From contig JAFODP010000018.1 in NCBI GenBank assembly GCA_017380635.1, forward strand, positions 172,676 through 236,675: a DNA stretch of 64,000 nt, read 5' to 3'. The notes beneath the pieces are model-generated. The model ran no database searches, had not been told where the DNA came from, and was given only the letters and a program-made list of their open reading frames with translations. Made by a program: the position numbers and the translations under genes. The DNA comes from Bacteroidales bacterium (GTDB taxonomy: Bacteria > Bacteroidota > Bacteroidia > Bacteroidales > UBA1402). Positions 1-9,918 of this stretch are shown here, piece by piece. Within the stretch, counting starts at the first letter, position 1; each line of letters opens with the position of its first letter.

Positions 1-1122
1 GAAAGCCAAAGGATGTTCGCGTGCGTTGACAAATTCGATTACTTTTTCCGAGAAACTTTTGCCTTGGTCGTCGAAAGTAATCATCGGGAAAACAGGGCCA
101 AAAATTTCTTCCTGCATCACAGCACTTTCGGGCGAAACTTCGTCGAGCAAAGTAGGTTCGATAAAGCGGCTTGCGGCCTCACATCTGCCACCATACAAGA
201 GTTTTCCGTCCTTCAAATAGCCGCTCACGCGCTCGTAAGCCTTCTGGTTGACCATGCGCACATAATGCGGCGAAGTAGCGATATCATCTCCGTGCAAGTC
301 CTTGATACTTTGCGCAAAAGCCTGTACAAATGCTTCTTTTACCGAAGCGTGAATCAAGAGATAATCGGGCGCGATACAAGTCTGACCGCTATTGAGCGTT
401 TTTCCCCAGGCGATACGTTTGGCCGCCAGTTTCACATCGGCATCTTTATCGACGATACAGGGACTTTTTCCGCCTAATTCCAAGACCACGGGCGTCAGAT
501 GTTCGGCCGCGGCGCGCATCACTTCGCGACCCAAAGCCGGACTGCCGGTAAAGAAAATCAGATCGAAACGCTCGGCCAACAAAGCCTGGTTCACCTCGCG
601 ATGTCCCTGAACAATAGCAATATATCTATCGTCGAAATTTTCGCTTATCATCTCGTCCAGCACCTGCGACACATTCGGCACGTAAGGCGAAGGTTTCAGT
701 ATAGCCGTACAACCCGCGGAAATAGCTCCCACCAAAGGATTCAGCAGCAATTGCACCGGATAGTTCCAAGGCGCCATAATCAAAGTACATCCCAACGGCA
801 TGGGCTGGATAAAACTTCGCGAAGGAAACAGTTTCAATGGCGTGGGCACAGCTTGCTTTCGCGACCAACGGCGCAAATGTTTCAGATGTTGTCTGATTTC
901 GGCATAAACAATACTGATTTCGGTAAGATAGGCTTCCTGATAGGATTTGTGCAAATCTTGCCAAAGTGCTTCGCAAAGGGGCTTTTCCCATTGTTTGAGC
1001 ACCGCGAGCAAATGTTTCAGCATCTGTCGACGGAAAGAAATGGAGCGGGTTTTACCGCTGGCAAAATATTGGCGTTGTGCAGCCAAGGTTTGCGAAATGT
1101 ACGATAAAGAAGTATTTTCCAT
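1..1122 (-). CDS. Aldehyde dehydrogenase, ALDH3-like (partial)
   Basis: NAD(P)-dependent oxidation of aldehydes to carboxylic acids. The reading frame starts at 1122 and is open for 374 codons to the window edge, so the C-terminus (about 80 residues in this family) is missing. Visible landmarks are the substrate/cofactor loop MAPWNYP (about 116-122), the nucleotide turn FTGSPALG (191-198), the general-base motif ELGGKSP with Glu215, and the nucleophile motif GQTC with Cys249. The Glu-Cys spacing of 34 residues matches class 3 enzymes, as does the short N-terminus. Class 3 members act on medium and long-chain or aromatic aldehydes, but the substrate here is unknown. It is transcribed divergently from lpxD. 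TACTTTCG at 1155-1162 (minus) is a one-mismatch -7 box. Confidence 0.93.
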   Translation of the reverse strand, partial: MENTSLSYISQTLAAQRQYFASGKTRSISFRRQMLKHLLAVLKQWEKPLCEALWQDLHKSYQEAYLTEISIVYAEIRQHLKHLRRWSRKQAVPTPLKLFPSRSFIQPMPLGCTLIMAPWNYPVQLLLNPLVGAISAGCTAILKPSPYVPNVSQVLDEMISENFDDRYIAIVQGHREVNQALLAERFDLIFFTGSPALGREVMRAAAEHLTPVVLELGGKSPCIVDKDADVKLAAKRIAWGKTLNSGQTCIAPDYLLIHASVKEAFVQAFAQSIKDLHGDDIATSPHYVRMVNQKAYERVSGYLKDGKLLYGGRCEAASRFIEPTLLDEVSPESAVMQEEIFGPVFPMITFDDQGKSFSEKVIEFVNAREHPLAF

Positions 1123-1214
1123 AGCCTTTTATTTAGCGGAATTATTTGGACGGACGAAAGTAGTACATTTTTTACGCTTTTGTAACATCCGACCAATTTT
1201 TGCAAGGTGTTTAT

Positions 1215-1245
1215 TTTGTTCTTCCCTTAGCTTGCACTATCTTCG
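1215..1245 (+). promoter_or_regulatory. Promoter of the lpxD-lpxC-lpxA operon
   Basis: TTTG at 1215-1218 and TATCTTCG at 1238-1245 are spaced by 19 bases, fitting the Bacteroidota -33/-7 promoter (TTTG, TAnnTTTG) with one mismatch. The lpxD ATG follows 38 bases later. Confidence 0.55.
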
Positions 1246-1283
1246 CGTAATTTTAGCAATTAGAAAGATTCAAGGATAAAAAC

Positions 1284-2330
1284 ATGGAGTTTACAGCTCA
1301 ACAAATCGCTGATTATCTGCAAGGTATCGTAGAAGGAGATCCCAATGTCACGGTAACCAACTTCAACAAAATTGAAGAGGGAAAACCTGGCGGTATCTCT
1401 TTTTTGGCCAATCCGAAATACACGCACTACATTTACGAATCGAAAGCTTCTATTGTATTGGTAAACAAAGATTTCGTAGCAGAGAAACCCATCAGTGCCA
1501 CCTTGGTTCGCGTGGACGATGCCTACGCGTCTTTGGCCAAACTGATGCAATTGGCCGTTTCCTATAAGCCTCGCCGCAAAAAAATCGAGTGGCGCAGCCA
1601 TGTAGCTTGCTCGGCAAAAATCGGCAAAGGCGTATATGTAGGCGCGTTCAGCTATATCTCCAAAAAAGCCGTCATCGGCAAGAACAGCCAGATTTATCCG
1701 CAGGTTTTTGTTGGTGAAAACGTTAAAATCGGCGAAAACTGCATCATTTATCCCGGCGTCAAGATTTATCACGACTGTATTATCGGCAACAATTGCATCT
1801 TGCATGCAGGCGTGGTGATTGGTGGCGACGGTTTCGGCTTCGCGCCGCAAGAAGACGGCAGCTACAAGAAGATTCCCCAGATGGGAAATGTCGTATTGGA
1901 AGACGATGTGGAAATCGGTGCCAACACCACCGTCGATCGTGCCACCATGGGTTCTACCATCGTTCACAAAGGCGTAAAACTCGACAACCTCAACCAGATT
2001 GCGCACAATGTGGAAGTGGGCGAAAATACGGTGATGGCAGCCATGAGCGGTATTGCCGGTTCGTCGAAAGTGGGAAAAAATTGTATCATTGCCGGACAAG
2101 TGGGCATTGCCGGACATTTGCAGATTACTGACAAAGTTACCCTGGCTGCGCAGACCGGTGTCATTTCCAATATCAGCGACAACAGCACGCCTTGGTTCGG
2201 TTCGCCCGCCATGCCCATAAAAGGCTATCTGAAGTCTTACACCTTGTTCCGCAAATTCCCTGATATCTACAAAGAATTGCAACAATTACGCAAAGAATTA
2301 AACGAATTAAAAAACAACAATAACCAATGA
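1284..2330 (+). CDS. lpxD: UDP-3-O-(3-hydroxyacyl)glucosamine N-acyltransferase LpxD
   Basis: Third enzyme of lipid A synthesis: transfers a 3-hydroxyacyl chain from ACP to the 2-amino group of UDP-3-O-acyl-glucosamine in the cytoplasm. The protein has 348 residues, normal for the family. Residues 1-100 form the uridine-binding domain, and residues about 105-310 are left-handed beta-helix hexapeptide repeats (many I-G-x-N/x-C steps). The catalytic histidine is His241 in [10 protein letters not shown]. The C-terminal helix is rich in Lys, Glu and Asn. Its stop overlaps the lpxC start by four bases, so the two are translationally coupled. The order lpxD-lpxC-lpxA is the usual one in Bacteroidales. 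Confidence 0.98.
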   Translation: MEFTAQQIADYLQGIVEGDPNVTVTNFNKIEEGKPGGISFLANPKYTHYIYESKASIVLVNKDFVAEKPISATLVRVDDAYASLAKLMQLAVSYKPRRKKIEWRSHVACSAKIGKGVYVGAFSYISKKAVIGKNSQIYPQVFVGENVKIGENCIIYPGVKIYHDCIIGNNCILHAGVVIGGDGFGFAPQEDGSYKKIPQMGNVVLEDDVEIGANTTVDRATMGSTIVHKGVKLDNLNQIAHNVEVGENTVMAAMSGIAGSSKVGKNCIIAGQVGIAGHLQITDKVTLAAQTGVISNISDNSTPWFGSPAMPIKGYLKSYTLFRKFPDIYKELQQLRKELNELKNNNNQ

Positions 2331-3244
2331 ACAAACAACTTACGCTCAAAGATACGTTCAGCGTTTCCGGTAAAGGCTTGCACACCGGCTTGCCCATTAC
2401 CGCCACTTTCCAACCGGCCCCCGAGGGAAGCGGCATTTGCTTCAAACGTGTCGATTTGGCGAATCAACCTGAAATCCGTGCCTTGGCTGAATTTGTAGAA
2501 CAGACCGAAAGAGGTACCGTCTTGGTGAAAGACGGCGTTACCGTGAGCACCATCGAACACGCCTGCGCAGCGCTCTATGCCGCCGGCATCGACAATTGCA
2601 TCATCGAAGTGAACGGACCGGAAGTGCCCATTCTCGACGGCAGTGCCATTGAATTCGTGAAAGGCATTCAGCAAGTGGGCACCGTGGAACAAGACGCAGA
2701 AAAAGAATATTATATCGTTCGTGAAAAAATAGAAGTGAGCGACCCCAAGACCGGCGCTTCGCTGATAGTTTTGCCTTACGACAGTTTCAGCATCACTTGT
2801 CTGATCAGCTTCAATTCGCCCATTTTGAACAACCAGTTTGCTCGTTTGGAACGCATGGAAGATTTCGGCGAAGAAATTGCTGCCTGCCGCACTTTTGTCT
2901 TCGTTCGCGAAGTGGAACTTTTACTCAAACACAACCTCATCAAGGGTGGCGACCTGGACAATGCTTTGGTTATCTACGACCAACCCATTCCACAGGAAGA
3001 GCTCGACCGCATTGCCGACATCATGAAAGTGCCGCACAAGAGCACCGAACAATTGGGCTACATCAACAACAGTCCTTTGCGTTTCGACAACGAGCCCGCC
3101 CGTCACAAACTGCTCGATCTTACCGGCGACATCGCTTTGATTGGCAAGCCTTTGAAAGGTCACATCATCGCCATGCGTCCGGGTCATAAAATCAACAACC
3201 AATTGGCGCGTCTGATTCGCACCCAAATCGAAAACAACAATTAA
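2327..3244 (+). CDS. lpxC: UDP-3-O-acyl-N-acetylglucosamine deacetylase LpxC (no FabZ domain)
   Basis: Zinc-dependent deacetylase, the committed step of lipid A synthesis. Both LpxC subdomains are present. The zinc ligands are visible as His78 (TIEH), His260 and Asp264 ([10 protein letters not shown]), with Asp268 and the catalytic His287 (RPGH) at the spacing seen in E. coli LpxC. In Bacteroides, Prevotella and Porphyromonas the same gene is a fusion of about 460 residues with a C-terminal FabZ 3-hydroxyacyl-ACP dehydratase. Here the protein stops after 305 residues, at the end of the LpxC fold, and lpxA begins six bases later, so there is no room for a FabZ domain or a frameshifted remnant. 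Function as a deacetylase is well supported. Confidence 0.97.
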   Translation: MNKQLTLKDTFSVSGKGLHTGLPITATFQPAPEGSGICFKRVDLANQPEIRALAEFVEQTERGTVLVKDGVTVSTIEHACAALYAAGIDNCIIEVNGPEVPILDGSAIEFVKGIQQVGTVEQDAEKEYYIVREKIEVSDPKTGASLIVLPYDSFSITCLISFNSPILNNQFARLERMEDFGEEIAACRTFVFVREVELLLKHNLIKGGDLDNALVIYDQPIPQEELDRIADIMKVPHKSTEQLGYINNSPLRFDNEPARHKLLDLTGDIALIGKPLKGHIIAMRPGHKINNQLARLIRTQIENNN

Positions 3245-3250
3245 ACAACT

Positions 3251-4030
3251 ATGATAACAGAAAACCACGCCTTTGTGCATCCCGAAGCTCAAATCGGAGC
3301 CAACGTCATTATCGATCCTTTTGCGTATGTCGATAAGAATGTTGTCATCGGCGACGGCACGCATATCTACGCTCATGCTTGTGTTCTTTCAGGCAGCCGC
3401 ATCGGCAAGAATTGCAACATTTATCACGGCGCCGTGGTGGGCGGCATTCCCCAAGACTTGAAGTTTGTTGGCGAAGACACCACTGTAGAAATTGGCGACA
3501 ACAACAATATCCGCGAATTTGCCACCATCCATCGTGGTACGGCCTCGAAAGGCAAAACCGTCATCGGCAACAATTGCTTGATTATGGCTTATTGCCACGT
3601 GGCCCACGACTGCGTGCTGCACAACAACATCATCATGTCGAATGCGGTGCAGTTGGCCGGAGAAGTAGAAGTGGAAAATTTCGCCATCATCAGCGGCGGC
3701 AGCTTGGTGCATCAGTTCACGCGCATCGGCGCACATTGCATGGTGCAAGGCGGTAGCAAAATCAACAAAGACATTCCTCCTTTCAGCATCGTAGGTCGCG
3801 AACCTATTTCGTATTGCGGCATCAACTCAGTGGGGTTGCGTCGTCGTAATTTCACAGCCGAACAAATTCACAACATCCAGGATGTGTATCGTTATCTCTA
3901 CCTTTCCGGAAAAAATGTGAGCGAAGCGCTTGAATCTATAAAAAATGAGCTTCCCGATACACCGGAAAGAGAAATGATTGTTAATTTTGTCAGCGCCTCC
4001 GAAAGAGGTATTGTCAAAGGTATCATTTAA
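3251..4030 (+). CDS. lpxA: Acyl-ACP:UDP-N-acetylglucosamine O-acyltransferase LpxA
   Basis: First step of lipid A synthesis: adds a 3-hydroxyacyl chain to the 3-OH of UDP-GlcNAc. It has 259 residues, the family length. Residues 1-185 are hexapeptide repeats forming a beta-helix. The catalytic His119 lies in CHVAHDC, and the C-terminal helical domain (about 190-259) contains the GLRRRNF segment typical of the family. It is third in the lpxD-lpxC-lpxA operon, six bases after lpxC. The acyl chain length used cannot be read with confidence from the sequence. Confidence 0.98.
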   Translation: MITENHAFVHPEAQIGANVIIDPFAYVDKNVVIGDGTHIYAHACVLSGSRIGKNCNIYHGAVVGGIPQDLKFVGEDTTVEIGDNNNIREFATIHRGTASKGKTVIGNNCLIMAYCHVAHDCVLHNNIIMSNAVQLAGEVEVENFAIISGGSLVHQFTRIGAHCMVQGGSKINKDIPPFSIVGREPISYCGINSVGLRRRNFTAEQIHNIQDVYRYLYLSGKNVSEALESIKNELPDTPEREMIVNFVSASERGIVKGII

Positions 4031-4042
4031 TTTGCTACGACT

Positions 4043-4600
4043 ATGGTTTATCAATTCCGTATTTTTTCAGACGAAATCGATTTATTCGAACGCATTATCG
4101 AGATTGATTCAGACGCTTTGTTCAGCGATTTTCACCAAGCCATTCTGGACAGCGTAAAATATAAAAACGACGATGTAACTTCTTTCTTCCTTTGCGACGA
4201 CCGCTGGGAAAAAGAGTTGGAAATCACGCTTTTGGAAATGGCACTGAATCCCGAAGAAGACACTTGGGTAATGGATAAAACTCGCTTGAGCGAATTGGTG
4301 GAAGACGAAGGTCAACGCTTGCAATACATGTTCGACTCTATCAACGAACGCGCATTGTACATCGAATTGGAAGAAATCCGTTCGGGTCATCTGGCCAAAG
4401 CCAAGTGCGTGGATGCTTCGGGCGAAGCTCCCGTTCAGCATATCGAAGAAGATTTCGACAAGACCATCCAGGCTATCCTGAAAGGTGAACAAACGGGCGG
4501 CGGTTTCGATTTGGACGGCGACTTCTATGGCGACAGCGAATACGACCAGGACGAATTCGATTTGCAAGGCTTCAACGACGATTTCTCAGACGATTTTTAA
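4043..4600 (+). CDS. Conserved acidic protein, pRiA4b ORF-3-like
   Basis: Protein of 185 residues resembling the plasmid pRiA4b ORF-3-like family (PF07929), which is widespread in Bacteroidota and has no established function. The N-terminal part (about 1-115) has the family pattern of F-R-I then D-F-H-x-A-I-L, followed by the strand FFLCDDRWE. The C-terminal 60 residues are very acidic with repeated Asp, Gly, Phe and Tyr and are probably disordered. There is no signal peptide, so it is predicted to be cytoplasmic. It sits 12 bases after lpxA and 22 before miaA, probably in one transcript. No reaction can be assigned. Confidence 0.85.
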   Translation: MVYQFRIFSDEIDLFERIIEIDSDALFSDFHQAILDSVKYKNDDVTSFFLCDDRWEKELEITLLEMALNPEEDTWVMDKTRLSELVEDEGQRLQYMFDSINERALYIELEEIRSGHLAKAKCVDASGEAPVQHIEEDFDKTIQAILKGEQTGGGFDLDGDFYGDSEYDQDEFDLQGFNDDFSDDF

Positions 4601-4622
4601 AAACTCGACGGGCGTTCCCGAT

Positions 4623-5513
4623 ATGAAAAGACTCATTGTCTTGACCGGTCCTACCGGCGTAGGAAAAACAGAACTCAGTTTGCGTTTGGCGCGCGAGCTG
4701 GGTTCTCCTATTTTTTCGTGCGACTCCAGGCAGATGTTCCGCGAGATGTCCATCGGCACAGCCAAGCCAACGGCCGAGCAATTGGCGCAAGCGCAGCATT
4801 ATTTCGTCGATAATCTGTCCATTCACGATTATTACAGCGCAGCGCGCTTCGAAAGCGAAGCTTTAGCCATGCTCGAAGAGCATTTCCAAACGCACGACAA
4901 TGCCTTGATGGTGGGCGGTTCCATGCTTTACATCGATGCTATCTGCAAGGGCATAGACGACATGCCCGACGTGGACGAAGACCTGCGCCGCGAACTCTTG
5001 CAACGCTACGAAGAAAAAGGACTGGACGACATTCTGGCACAATTGCGTTTGCTCGACCCCGACTACTACAACGAAGTGGACAGAAAGAACCACAAACGCG
5101 TGCTGCACGGATTGGAAATCTGTTTGATGACGGGCAAGCCTTTTTCGTCTTTCCGCCGCAAACAAGCCAAAGAACGACCTTTCGATATAGTGAAGATATG
5201 CTTGCATCGGCAGCGCGAAGAGTTGTACGCGCGCATAGATGCGCGCGTACAACTCATGATGGACGAAGGCCTGCTCGAAGAAGCACGCGCCCTTTATCCT
5301 TATCGCCATCTGAACGCACTGAAAACCGTAGGATACAGCGAACTTTTCGCTCATTTCGACGGCCATTGCAGCCTAGAAGAAGCCATCGCAAAAATCCAGT
5401 TCAACACCCATAAATACGCCCGCAAACAGCTCACTTGGTTTCGTCGTGACGGCGACTATCACTGGTTTGAGCCTACGCAAGAAAAAGACATCTTCGAATT
5501 GCTGCAACTATAA
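4623..5513 (+). CDS. miaA: tRNA dimethylallyltransferase MiaA
   Basis: Transfers a dimethylallyl group to N6 of adenosine 37 in tRNAs that read UNN codons. The start at 4623 was chosen because it gives the family N-terminus, a hydrophobic strand followed directly by the P-loop GPTGVGKT (residues 9-16). The frame is open further upstream, but that part overlaps the preceding gene and resembles nothing. Other landmarks are the DSRQ segment after the P-loop (family DSMQ/DSRQ), GTAKP and GGSMLY. Length is 296 residues, normal. A perfect 16-bp inverted repeat at 5220-5255 lies inside the coding sequence, over the conserved LYARIDARV region. Confidence 0.97.
   Translation: MKRLIVLTGPTGVGKTELSLRLARELGSPIFSCDSRQMFREMSIGTAKPTAEQLAQAQHYFVDNLSIHDYYSAARFESEALAMLEEHFQTHDNALMVGGSMLYIDAICKGIDDMPDVDEDLRRELLQRYEEKGLDDILAQLRLLDPDYYNEVDRKNHKRVLHGLEICLMTGKPFSSFRRKQAKERPFDIVKICLHRQREELYARIDARVQLMMDEGLLEEARALYPYRHLNALKTVGYSELFAHFDGHCSLEEAIAKIQFNTHKYARKQLTWFRRDGDYHWFEPTQEKDIFELLQL
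5220..5255. repeat. Perfect inverted repeat within miaA
   Basis: The 16-base arm GAGTTGTACGCGCGCA (5220-5235) is followed by the loop TAGA and its exact reverse complement (5240-5255). The element is fully inside the miaA coding frame and would form a very stable hairpin in the mRNA. Confidence 0.95.
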
Positions 5514-5558
5514 GTGTATATTTATTGATTTTGAGCTCATTTTATCGAGCAAAAGCAT

Positions 5559-5566
5559 TACCTTTG
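5559..5566 (+). promoter_or_regulatory. -7 box upstream of mutA
   Basis: TACCTTTG is an exact match to the Bacteroidota -7 consensus TAnnTTTG, 50 bases before the mutA ATG. This suggests the mutase genes have their own promoter. A TTTG at 5530-5533 is somewhat too far away to be a clean -33 box. Confidence 0.6.
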
Positions 5567-5616
5567 TCTGTTTTTGAAAATTCATTTAATTTTTATCAAT
5601 ATTATTCCTAGTTATC

Positions 5617-7473
5617 ATGGCAGAAAATAAAGGAAAATTGTTCTCGGAATTTCCTCCTGTTTCTACAGAACAATGGATGGAAGTGATCACCAAAGACTTG
5701 AAAGGTGCCGATTTCGAGAAAAAACTCGTTTGGAAAACCAACGAGGGATTTAAAGTACAGCCATTCTATCGCCAAGAAGATTTGAATGGATTAGAAAGCA
5801 TCGATTCCTTGCCCGGCGAATTTCCCTTCGTTCGTGGTACCAAGGCCGACAACCACTGGTTGGTTCGTCAGGACATCGAAGTAGAAAACCCCCAAACCGC
5901 CAACGCCAAAGCTCTCGACGTTCTCAACAAGGGCGTTGATTCTTTGTGTTTCGTTTTCGGTGGCAAAGACTTCACTGCCGAAGATATGGCAGCTTTGCTC
6001 AAAGGCATCTACCTCGAATGTATCGAAATCAACTTCAGAAACTGCAACAAGCAAGTGTTGAACATCTTCAAATTGTTCGTTGAATATTTGAAGGCCAACA
6101 ACATCAACTTGGAAAATGTAAAAGGTAGCATCAACTTCGACCCCTTCAAGCGTCCGCTTACCAAGGGTATGGAAGCCGGCGAATGGATTGAAAACGCTAC
6201 TGAATTGTTGCAACTTGCCGAAGCATTGCCTCATTTCCGCGTACTTGGCGCCAACCCCGTCATGTTCAACAATGCAGGTTGCTACATCGCTCAGGAACTC
6301 GGTTTCGGTTTGGCTTATGGCCAGGCTTATCTGGATGCTTTGACCGAAAAAGGCTTCGACGCTTGCGCCGTTGCAAAACGTATCAAATTCAACTTCGGTA
6401 TCAGCACCAACTACTTCATGGAAATTGCCAAGTTCCGTGCTGCTCGTATGTTGTGGGCCAAGATTGTGAAGGCTTACGGCGTTGAATGCGACTGCGCTTG
6501 CAAGATCAAGATGCACGCCACCACTTCTGAATGGAACATGTGTATCTTCGACGCTTACGTGAATATGCTCCGCACCCAGACCGAAAGTATGTCGGCTGCC
6601 ATCGCCGGTGTTGATTCTCTCACCGTTCTTCCTTACGACAAGGTATTTGCCAAGGCTAACGATTTCTCTGAAAGAATTGCCCGCAACCAACAATTGCTGC
6701 TCAAGGAAGAATCTCACATCGAAAAGATTGTGGACGCTGCCGCAGGTTCTTACTACATTGAAAACCTCACCGCTGCCATCGCAGAAGAAGCTTGGAAATA
6801 CTTCCTCACCATCCAGGAAAAAGGCGGTTTCTACGCTGCTATCAAGGAAGGTTACATCCAAGGCGAAGTGAATGCTTCCAGCGAAAAGCGTCAAACTTAC
6901 ATTGCTCAACGCAGAGAAATCCTCTTGGGCAACAACCAATATCCCAACATCACCGAAATTGCCGAAGCTCAGGAATTGGCTAAGTCTTGCGGTTGCAAAG
7001 GTACTTGCTCGGAAGAAAAGCCTTTCGCTACCATCAACTTTACCCGTGGTGCTGCCAAGTTTGAAGCTTTGCGTTTCGCTACTCAGGCCAACGGCAAACG
7101 TCCTAAAGTGTTCATGTTGACCATCGGTAACTTGGCTATGCGTCTGGCTCGTGCTCAGTTCTCTACCAACTTCTTTGGTTGCGCCGGTTACGAAATTGTC
7201 GACAACCTTGGTTTCCAAACTCCTGAAGAAGGTATTGAAGCTGCTTTGAAAGCTGCTGCCGACATCGTGGTTATCTGCTCTAGCGATGATGAATATGCTG
7301 AATTGGCTCCTCGCGCTTACAAGGCTCTCGACGGCAAGGCTATCTTCGTAGTGGCCGGTGCTCCTGCTTGCATGGAAGATTTGAAGGCTGCCGGCATCGA
7401 AAACTTTATCCACGTTCGTTCGAATGTTTTGGAAAGCTTGCAAGCATTCAACCAACAGTTAAACATCAAATAA
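5617..7473 (+). CDS. mutA: Methylmalonyl-CoA mutase small (beta) subunit
   Basis: Non-catalytic partner of the B12-dependent mutase that interconverts succinyl-CoA and (R)-methylmalonyl-CoA, used in propionate formation from succinate in Bacteroidota. The 618-residue protein has the mutase TIM-barrel domain (about 1-430) and a C-terminal flavodoxin-like domain (about 480-618). As is usual for this subunit, the C-terminal domain lacks the DxHxxG cobalamin-ligand motif ([15 protein letters not shown] stands in that area). The sequence [16 protein letters not shown] is shared with MutB. It is followed 11 bases later by mutB. Confidence 0.97.
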   Translation: MAENKGKLFSEFPPVSTEQWMEVITKDLKGADFEKKLVWKTNEGFKVQPFYRQEDLNGLESIDSLPGEFPFVRGTKADNHWLVRQDIEVENPQTANAKALDVLNKGVDSLCFVFGGKDFTAEDMAALLKGIYLECIEINFRNCNKQVLNIFKLFVEYLKANNINLENVKGSINFDPFKRPLTKGMEAGEWIENATELLQLAEALPHFRVLGANPVMFNNAGCYIAQELGFGLAYGQAYLDALTEKGFDACAVAKRIKFNFGISTNYFMEIAKFRAARMLWAKIVKAYGVECDCACKIKMHATTSEWNMCIFDAYVNMLRTQTESMSAAIAGVDSLTVLPYDKVFAKANDFSERIARNQQLLLKEESHIEKIVDAAAGSYYIENLTAAIAEEAWKYFLTIQEKGGFYAAIKEGYIQGEVNASSEKRQTYIAQRREILLGNNQYPNITEIAEAQELAKSCGCKGTCSEEKPFATINFTRGAAKFEALRFATQANGKRPKVFMLTIGNLAMRLARAQFSTNFFGCAGYEIVDNLGFQTPEEGIEAALKAAADIVVICSSDDEYAELAPRAYKALDGKAIFVVAGAPACMEDLKAAGIENFIHVRSNVLESLQAFNQQLNIK

Positions 7474-7484
7474 GTTTGAACGTT

Positions 7485-9629
7485 ATGAAACCCGATTTTA
7501 AAAATATTGATATCAAAGCGGCTGCTTGTCAGCAAGATCCCAAGGCTTGGGAAGCCGCAAAGGGCATTGAAAAAAATTGGAAAACGCCCGAACAGATTGA
7601 TGTAAAGCCTGTTTACACCAAAGCCGACTTGGAAGGCATGGAACACTTGCAGTATGCTGCCGGTATCGCTCCCAACCTTCGTGGTCCCTACTCTACCATG
7701 TATGTGATGCGTCCTTGGACCATCCGTCAGTATGCAGGTTTCTCTACTGCAGAAGAATCTAACGCATTCTATCGTCGTAACTTGGCTTCCGGCCAAAAAG
7801 GTTTGTCAGTAGCTTTCGACTTGGCTACTCACCGCGGCTACGATGCCGACCACGAACGCGTAGTGGGTGACGTTGGTAAGGCTGGTGTTTCTATCTGCTC
7901 TGTAGAAGATATGAAGGTGCTTTTCGACGGAATTCCTTTGAACAAGATGTCTGTTTCTATGACCATGAACGGTGCCGTATTGCCTATTTTGGCTTTCTAC
8001 ATTGTAGCCGGTCAGGAACAAGGTGCTAGCTTGGACGAAATGGCCGGTACCATCCAGAACGACATTTTGAAGGAATTTATGGTGCGTAACACCTATATCT
8101 ATCCTCCGAAATTCTCTATGAAGATTATCGCCGATATCTTTGAATATACTTCGAAGAACATGCCTAAGTTCAACTCTATCTCTATCTCCGGTTATCACAT
8201 GCAGGAAGCTGGTGCTACCGCCGATATCGAGTTAGCTTACACTTTGGCCGACGGTTTGGAATATCTGCGCGCCGGTATCAACGCCGGTATGAGCATCGAT
8301 ACTTTCGCTCCCCGTTTGTCGTTCTTCTGGGCTATCGGTACCAACCACTTCATGGAAATTGCCAAGATGCGTGCCGCTCGTATGTTGTGGGCCAAGATCG
8401 TGAAACAATTCGATCCGCAGAATCCTAAGTCTTTGGCTTTGCGTACCCACTCTCAGACTTCTGGTTGGTCGCTCACCGAACAAGATCCTTTCAACAACGT
8501 TGGCCGTACTTGTATCGAAGCTATGGGTGCTGCTCTCGGTCATACCCAGTCGTTGCACACCAACGCACTTGACGAAGCCATCGCACTTCCCACCGACTTC
8601 TCTGCTCGTATTGCTCGTAATACCCAGATTTACATCCAGGAAGAAACCAATGTTTGCCGCGAAGTTGACCCATGGGCTGGTTCATACTATGTAGAATCTC
8701 TCACCAACGAATTGGCTCACAAGGCTTGGGAACACATCCAGGAAGTAGAAGAATTGGGTGGTATGGCTAAGGCTATCGAAACCGGTATTCCTAAAATGCG
8801 TATCGAAGAAGCCGCTGCTCGCACTCAGGCTCGTATCGACTCTGGCAACCAAACCATTATCGGTGTAAACCAATATCGTTTGGAACACGAAGATCCTATC
8901 GATATCCTCGAAGTAGACAACACGGCTGTTCGTAAACAACAGATTGAACGTTTGCAGCAATTGAAGGCCAACCGCGACCAGGCTGCTGTTGACAAAGCTT
9001 TGGCTGCCATCACCAAGTGTGTGGAAACCGGCGAAGGCAACTTGCTCGAATTGGCTGTAGAAGCTGCTCGCGTGCGTGCTACTTTGGGTGAAATTTCTTA
9101 TGCTTGCGAATGTGTCGTAGGCCGTTATAAAGCTATCATCAGAACTATTTCAGGCGTGTATTCATCAGAAACTAAAAACGATGCAAACTTCCAGAAGGCT
9201 TGCGCTATGGTGGAAGAATTTGCCAAGAAAGAAGGTCGTCAGCCTCGTATCATGATTGCCAAGATGGGTCAGGACGGTCACGACCGTGGTGCTAAGGTTG
9301 TTGCTACCGGTTATGCCGACTGTGGCTTCGACGTGGATATGGGTCCTTTGTTCCAGACTCCCGAAGAAGCTGCCAAGCAAGCTGTAGAAAACGACGTTCA
9401 TATTCTGGGTGTTTCTTCATTGGCTGCCGGTCATAAGACTTTGGTACCCCAGGTTATCGAAGAACTCAAGAAATTGGGTCGTGAAGACATCGTAGTAGTA
9501 GCCGGTGGTGTTATCCCCGCTCAAGATTACGATTACCTCTACAAGGCCGGTGTAGCTGCTATCTTTGGCCCTGGAACTCCCGTTGCCAAGTCAGTTATCG
9601 CCATGATGGAAATCTTGCTCGAAGACTAA
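7485..9629 (+). CDS. mutB: Methylmalonyl-CoA mutase large (alpha, catalytic) subunit
   Basis: Catalytic subunit of the adenosylcobalamin-dependent methylmalonyl-CoA mutase. The start at 7485, 11 bases after the mutA stop, gives the family N-terminus and 714 residues; the frame is also open upstream, but only as overlap with mutA. The TIM-barrel domain spans about 40-560 and includes the substrate-contact stretch RGPYSTMY. The B12-binding domain (about 580-714) carries D597-G598-H599-D600-R601-G602, with His599 as the expected lower cobalt ligand, then the SSLAAGH and GGVIP nucleotide-loop segments. No epimerase or MeaB chaperone gene lies beside it. Confidence 0.98.
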   Translation: MKPDFKNIDIKAAACQQDPKAWEAAKGIEKNWKTPEQIDVKPVYTKADLEGMEHLQYAAGIAPNLRGPYSTMYVMRPWTIRQYAGFSTAEESNAFYRRNLASGQKGLSVAFDLATHRGYDADHERVVGDVGKAGVSICSVEDMKVLFDGIPLNKMSVSMTMNGAVLPILAFYIVAGQEQGASLDEMAGTIQNDILKEFMVRNTYIYPPKFSMKIIADIFEYTSKNMPKFNSISISGYHMQEAGATADIELAYTLADGLEYLRAGINAGMSIDTFAPRLSFFWAIGTNHFMEIAKMRAARMLWAKIVKQFDPQNPKSLALRTHSQTSGWSLTEQDPFNNVGRTCIEAMGAALGHTQSLHTNALDEAIALPTDFSARIARNTQIYIQEETNVCREVDPWAGSYYVESLTNELAHKAWEHIQEVEELGGMAKAIETGIPKMRIEEAAARTQARIDSGNQTIIGVNQYRLEHEDPIDILEVDNTAVRKQQIERLQQLKANRDQAAVDKALAAITKCVETGEGNLLELAVEAARVRATLGEISYACECVVGRYKAIIRTISGVYSSETKNDANFQKACAMVEEFAKKEGRQPRIMIAKMGQDGHDRGAKVVATGYADCGFDVDMGPLFQTPEEAAKQAVENDVHILGVSSLAAGHKTLVPQVIEELKKLGREDIVVVAGGVIPAQDYDYLYKAGVAAIFGPGTPVAKSVIAMMEILLED

Positions 9630-9674
9630 TCTAGCGCCTTAAAAGACTAAGCATTCTTAGACTTTTCTATAACA

Positions 9675-9712
9675 AGCCCGCCGGGAACTGCGTTCCCGGC
9701 GGGCTGATTTAT
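9675..9712 (+). terminator. Rho-independent terminator after mutB
   Basis: A perfect 14-bp stem AGCCCGCCGGGAAC (9675-9688) and its complement (9692-9705) enclose the triloop TGC, followed by GATTTATT. It lies 45 bases after the mutB stop. Confidence 0.85.
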
Positions 9713-9811
9713 TAGATAATAGGAATGATACTCACTGAAAGATAAAAAAGTTGTTTTATTTCTCCGCAATTGATATTTTTTATATGTCTGCAGGGAAATA
9801 AACGATATTTT

Positions 9812-9903
9812 ATGAAAAACCTAATCGGCAGAAAACAAGAGATTCAAGAGCTTACAGCGGGGCATTTCTGCAGATTATAACCACAGAAGATTTGTTCGCG
9901 TAG
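9812..9903 (+). pseudogene. Probable remnant of an AAA-type ATPase gene
   Basis: ATG at 9812 opens a frame reading MKNLIGRKQEIQEL, which looks like the very start of the Bacteroidota AAA ATPases (ATPase_2 / DUF234 type) that begin with an I-G-R-x-x-E-I motif just before the P-loop. In another frame, 9871-9903 reads IITTEDLFA and a stop, resembling the C-terminal end of the same proteins. The two ends are in different frames and everything between them is gone, as expected of a large internal deletion. The match is from memory of family ends only and needs a database search. Confidence 0.35.
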
Positions 9904-9918
9904 ATTTATTTGTAAGAC

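Noticed and set aside
1260..2285. Antisense frame opposite lpxD
   Set aside because: Same reason; lpxD shows all family landmarks on the other strand.
3245..3250. Frameshift that hides a FabZ domain after lpxC
   Set aside because: Only six bases separate lpxC and lpxA, so there is no space for a hidden domain.
5791..7455. Very long antisense frame (about 550 codons) opposite mutA
   Set aside because: It mirrors the codon bias of mutA. The peptide has no recognisable motif, and the sense gene is certain.
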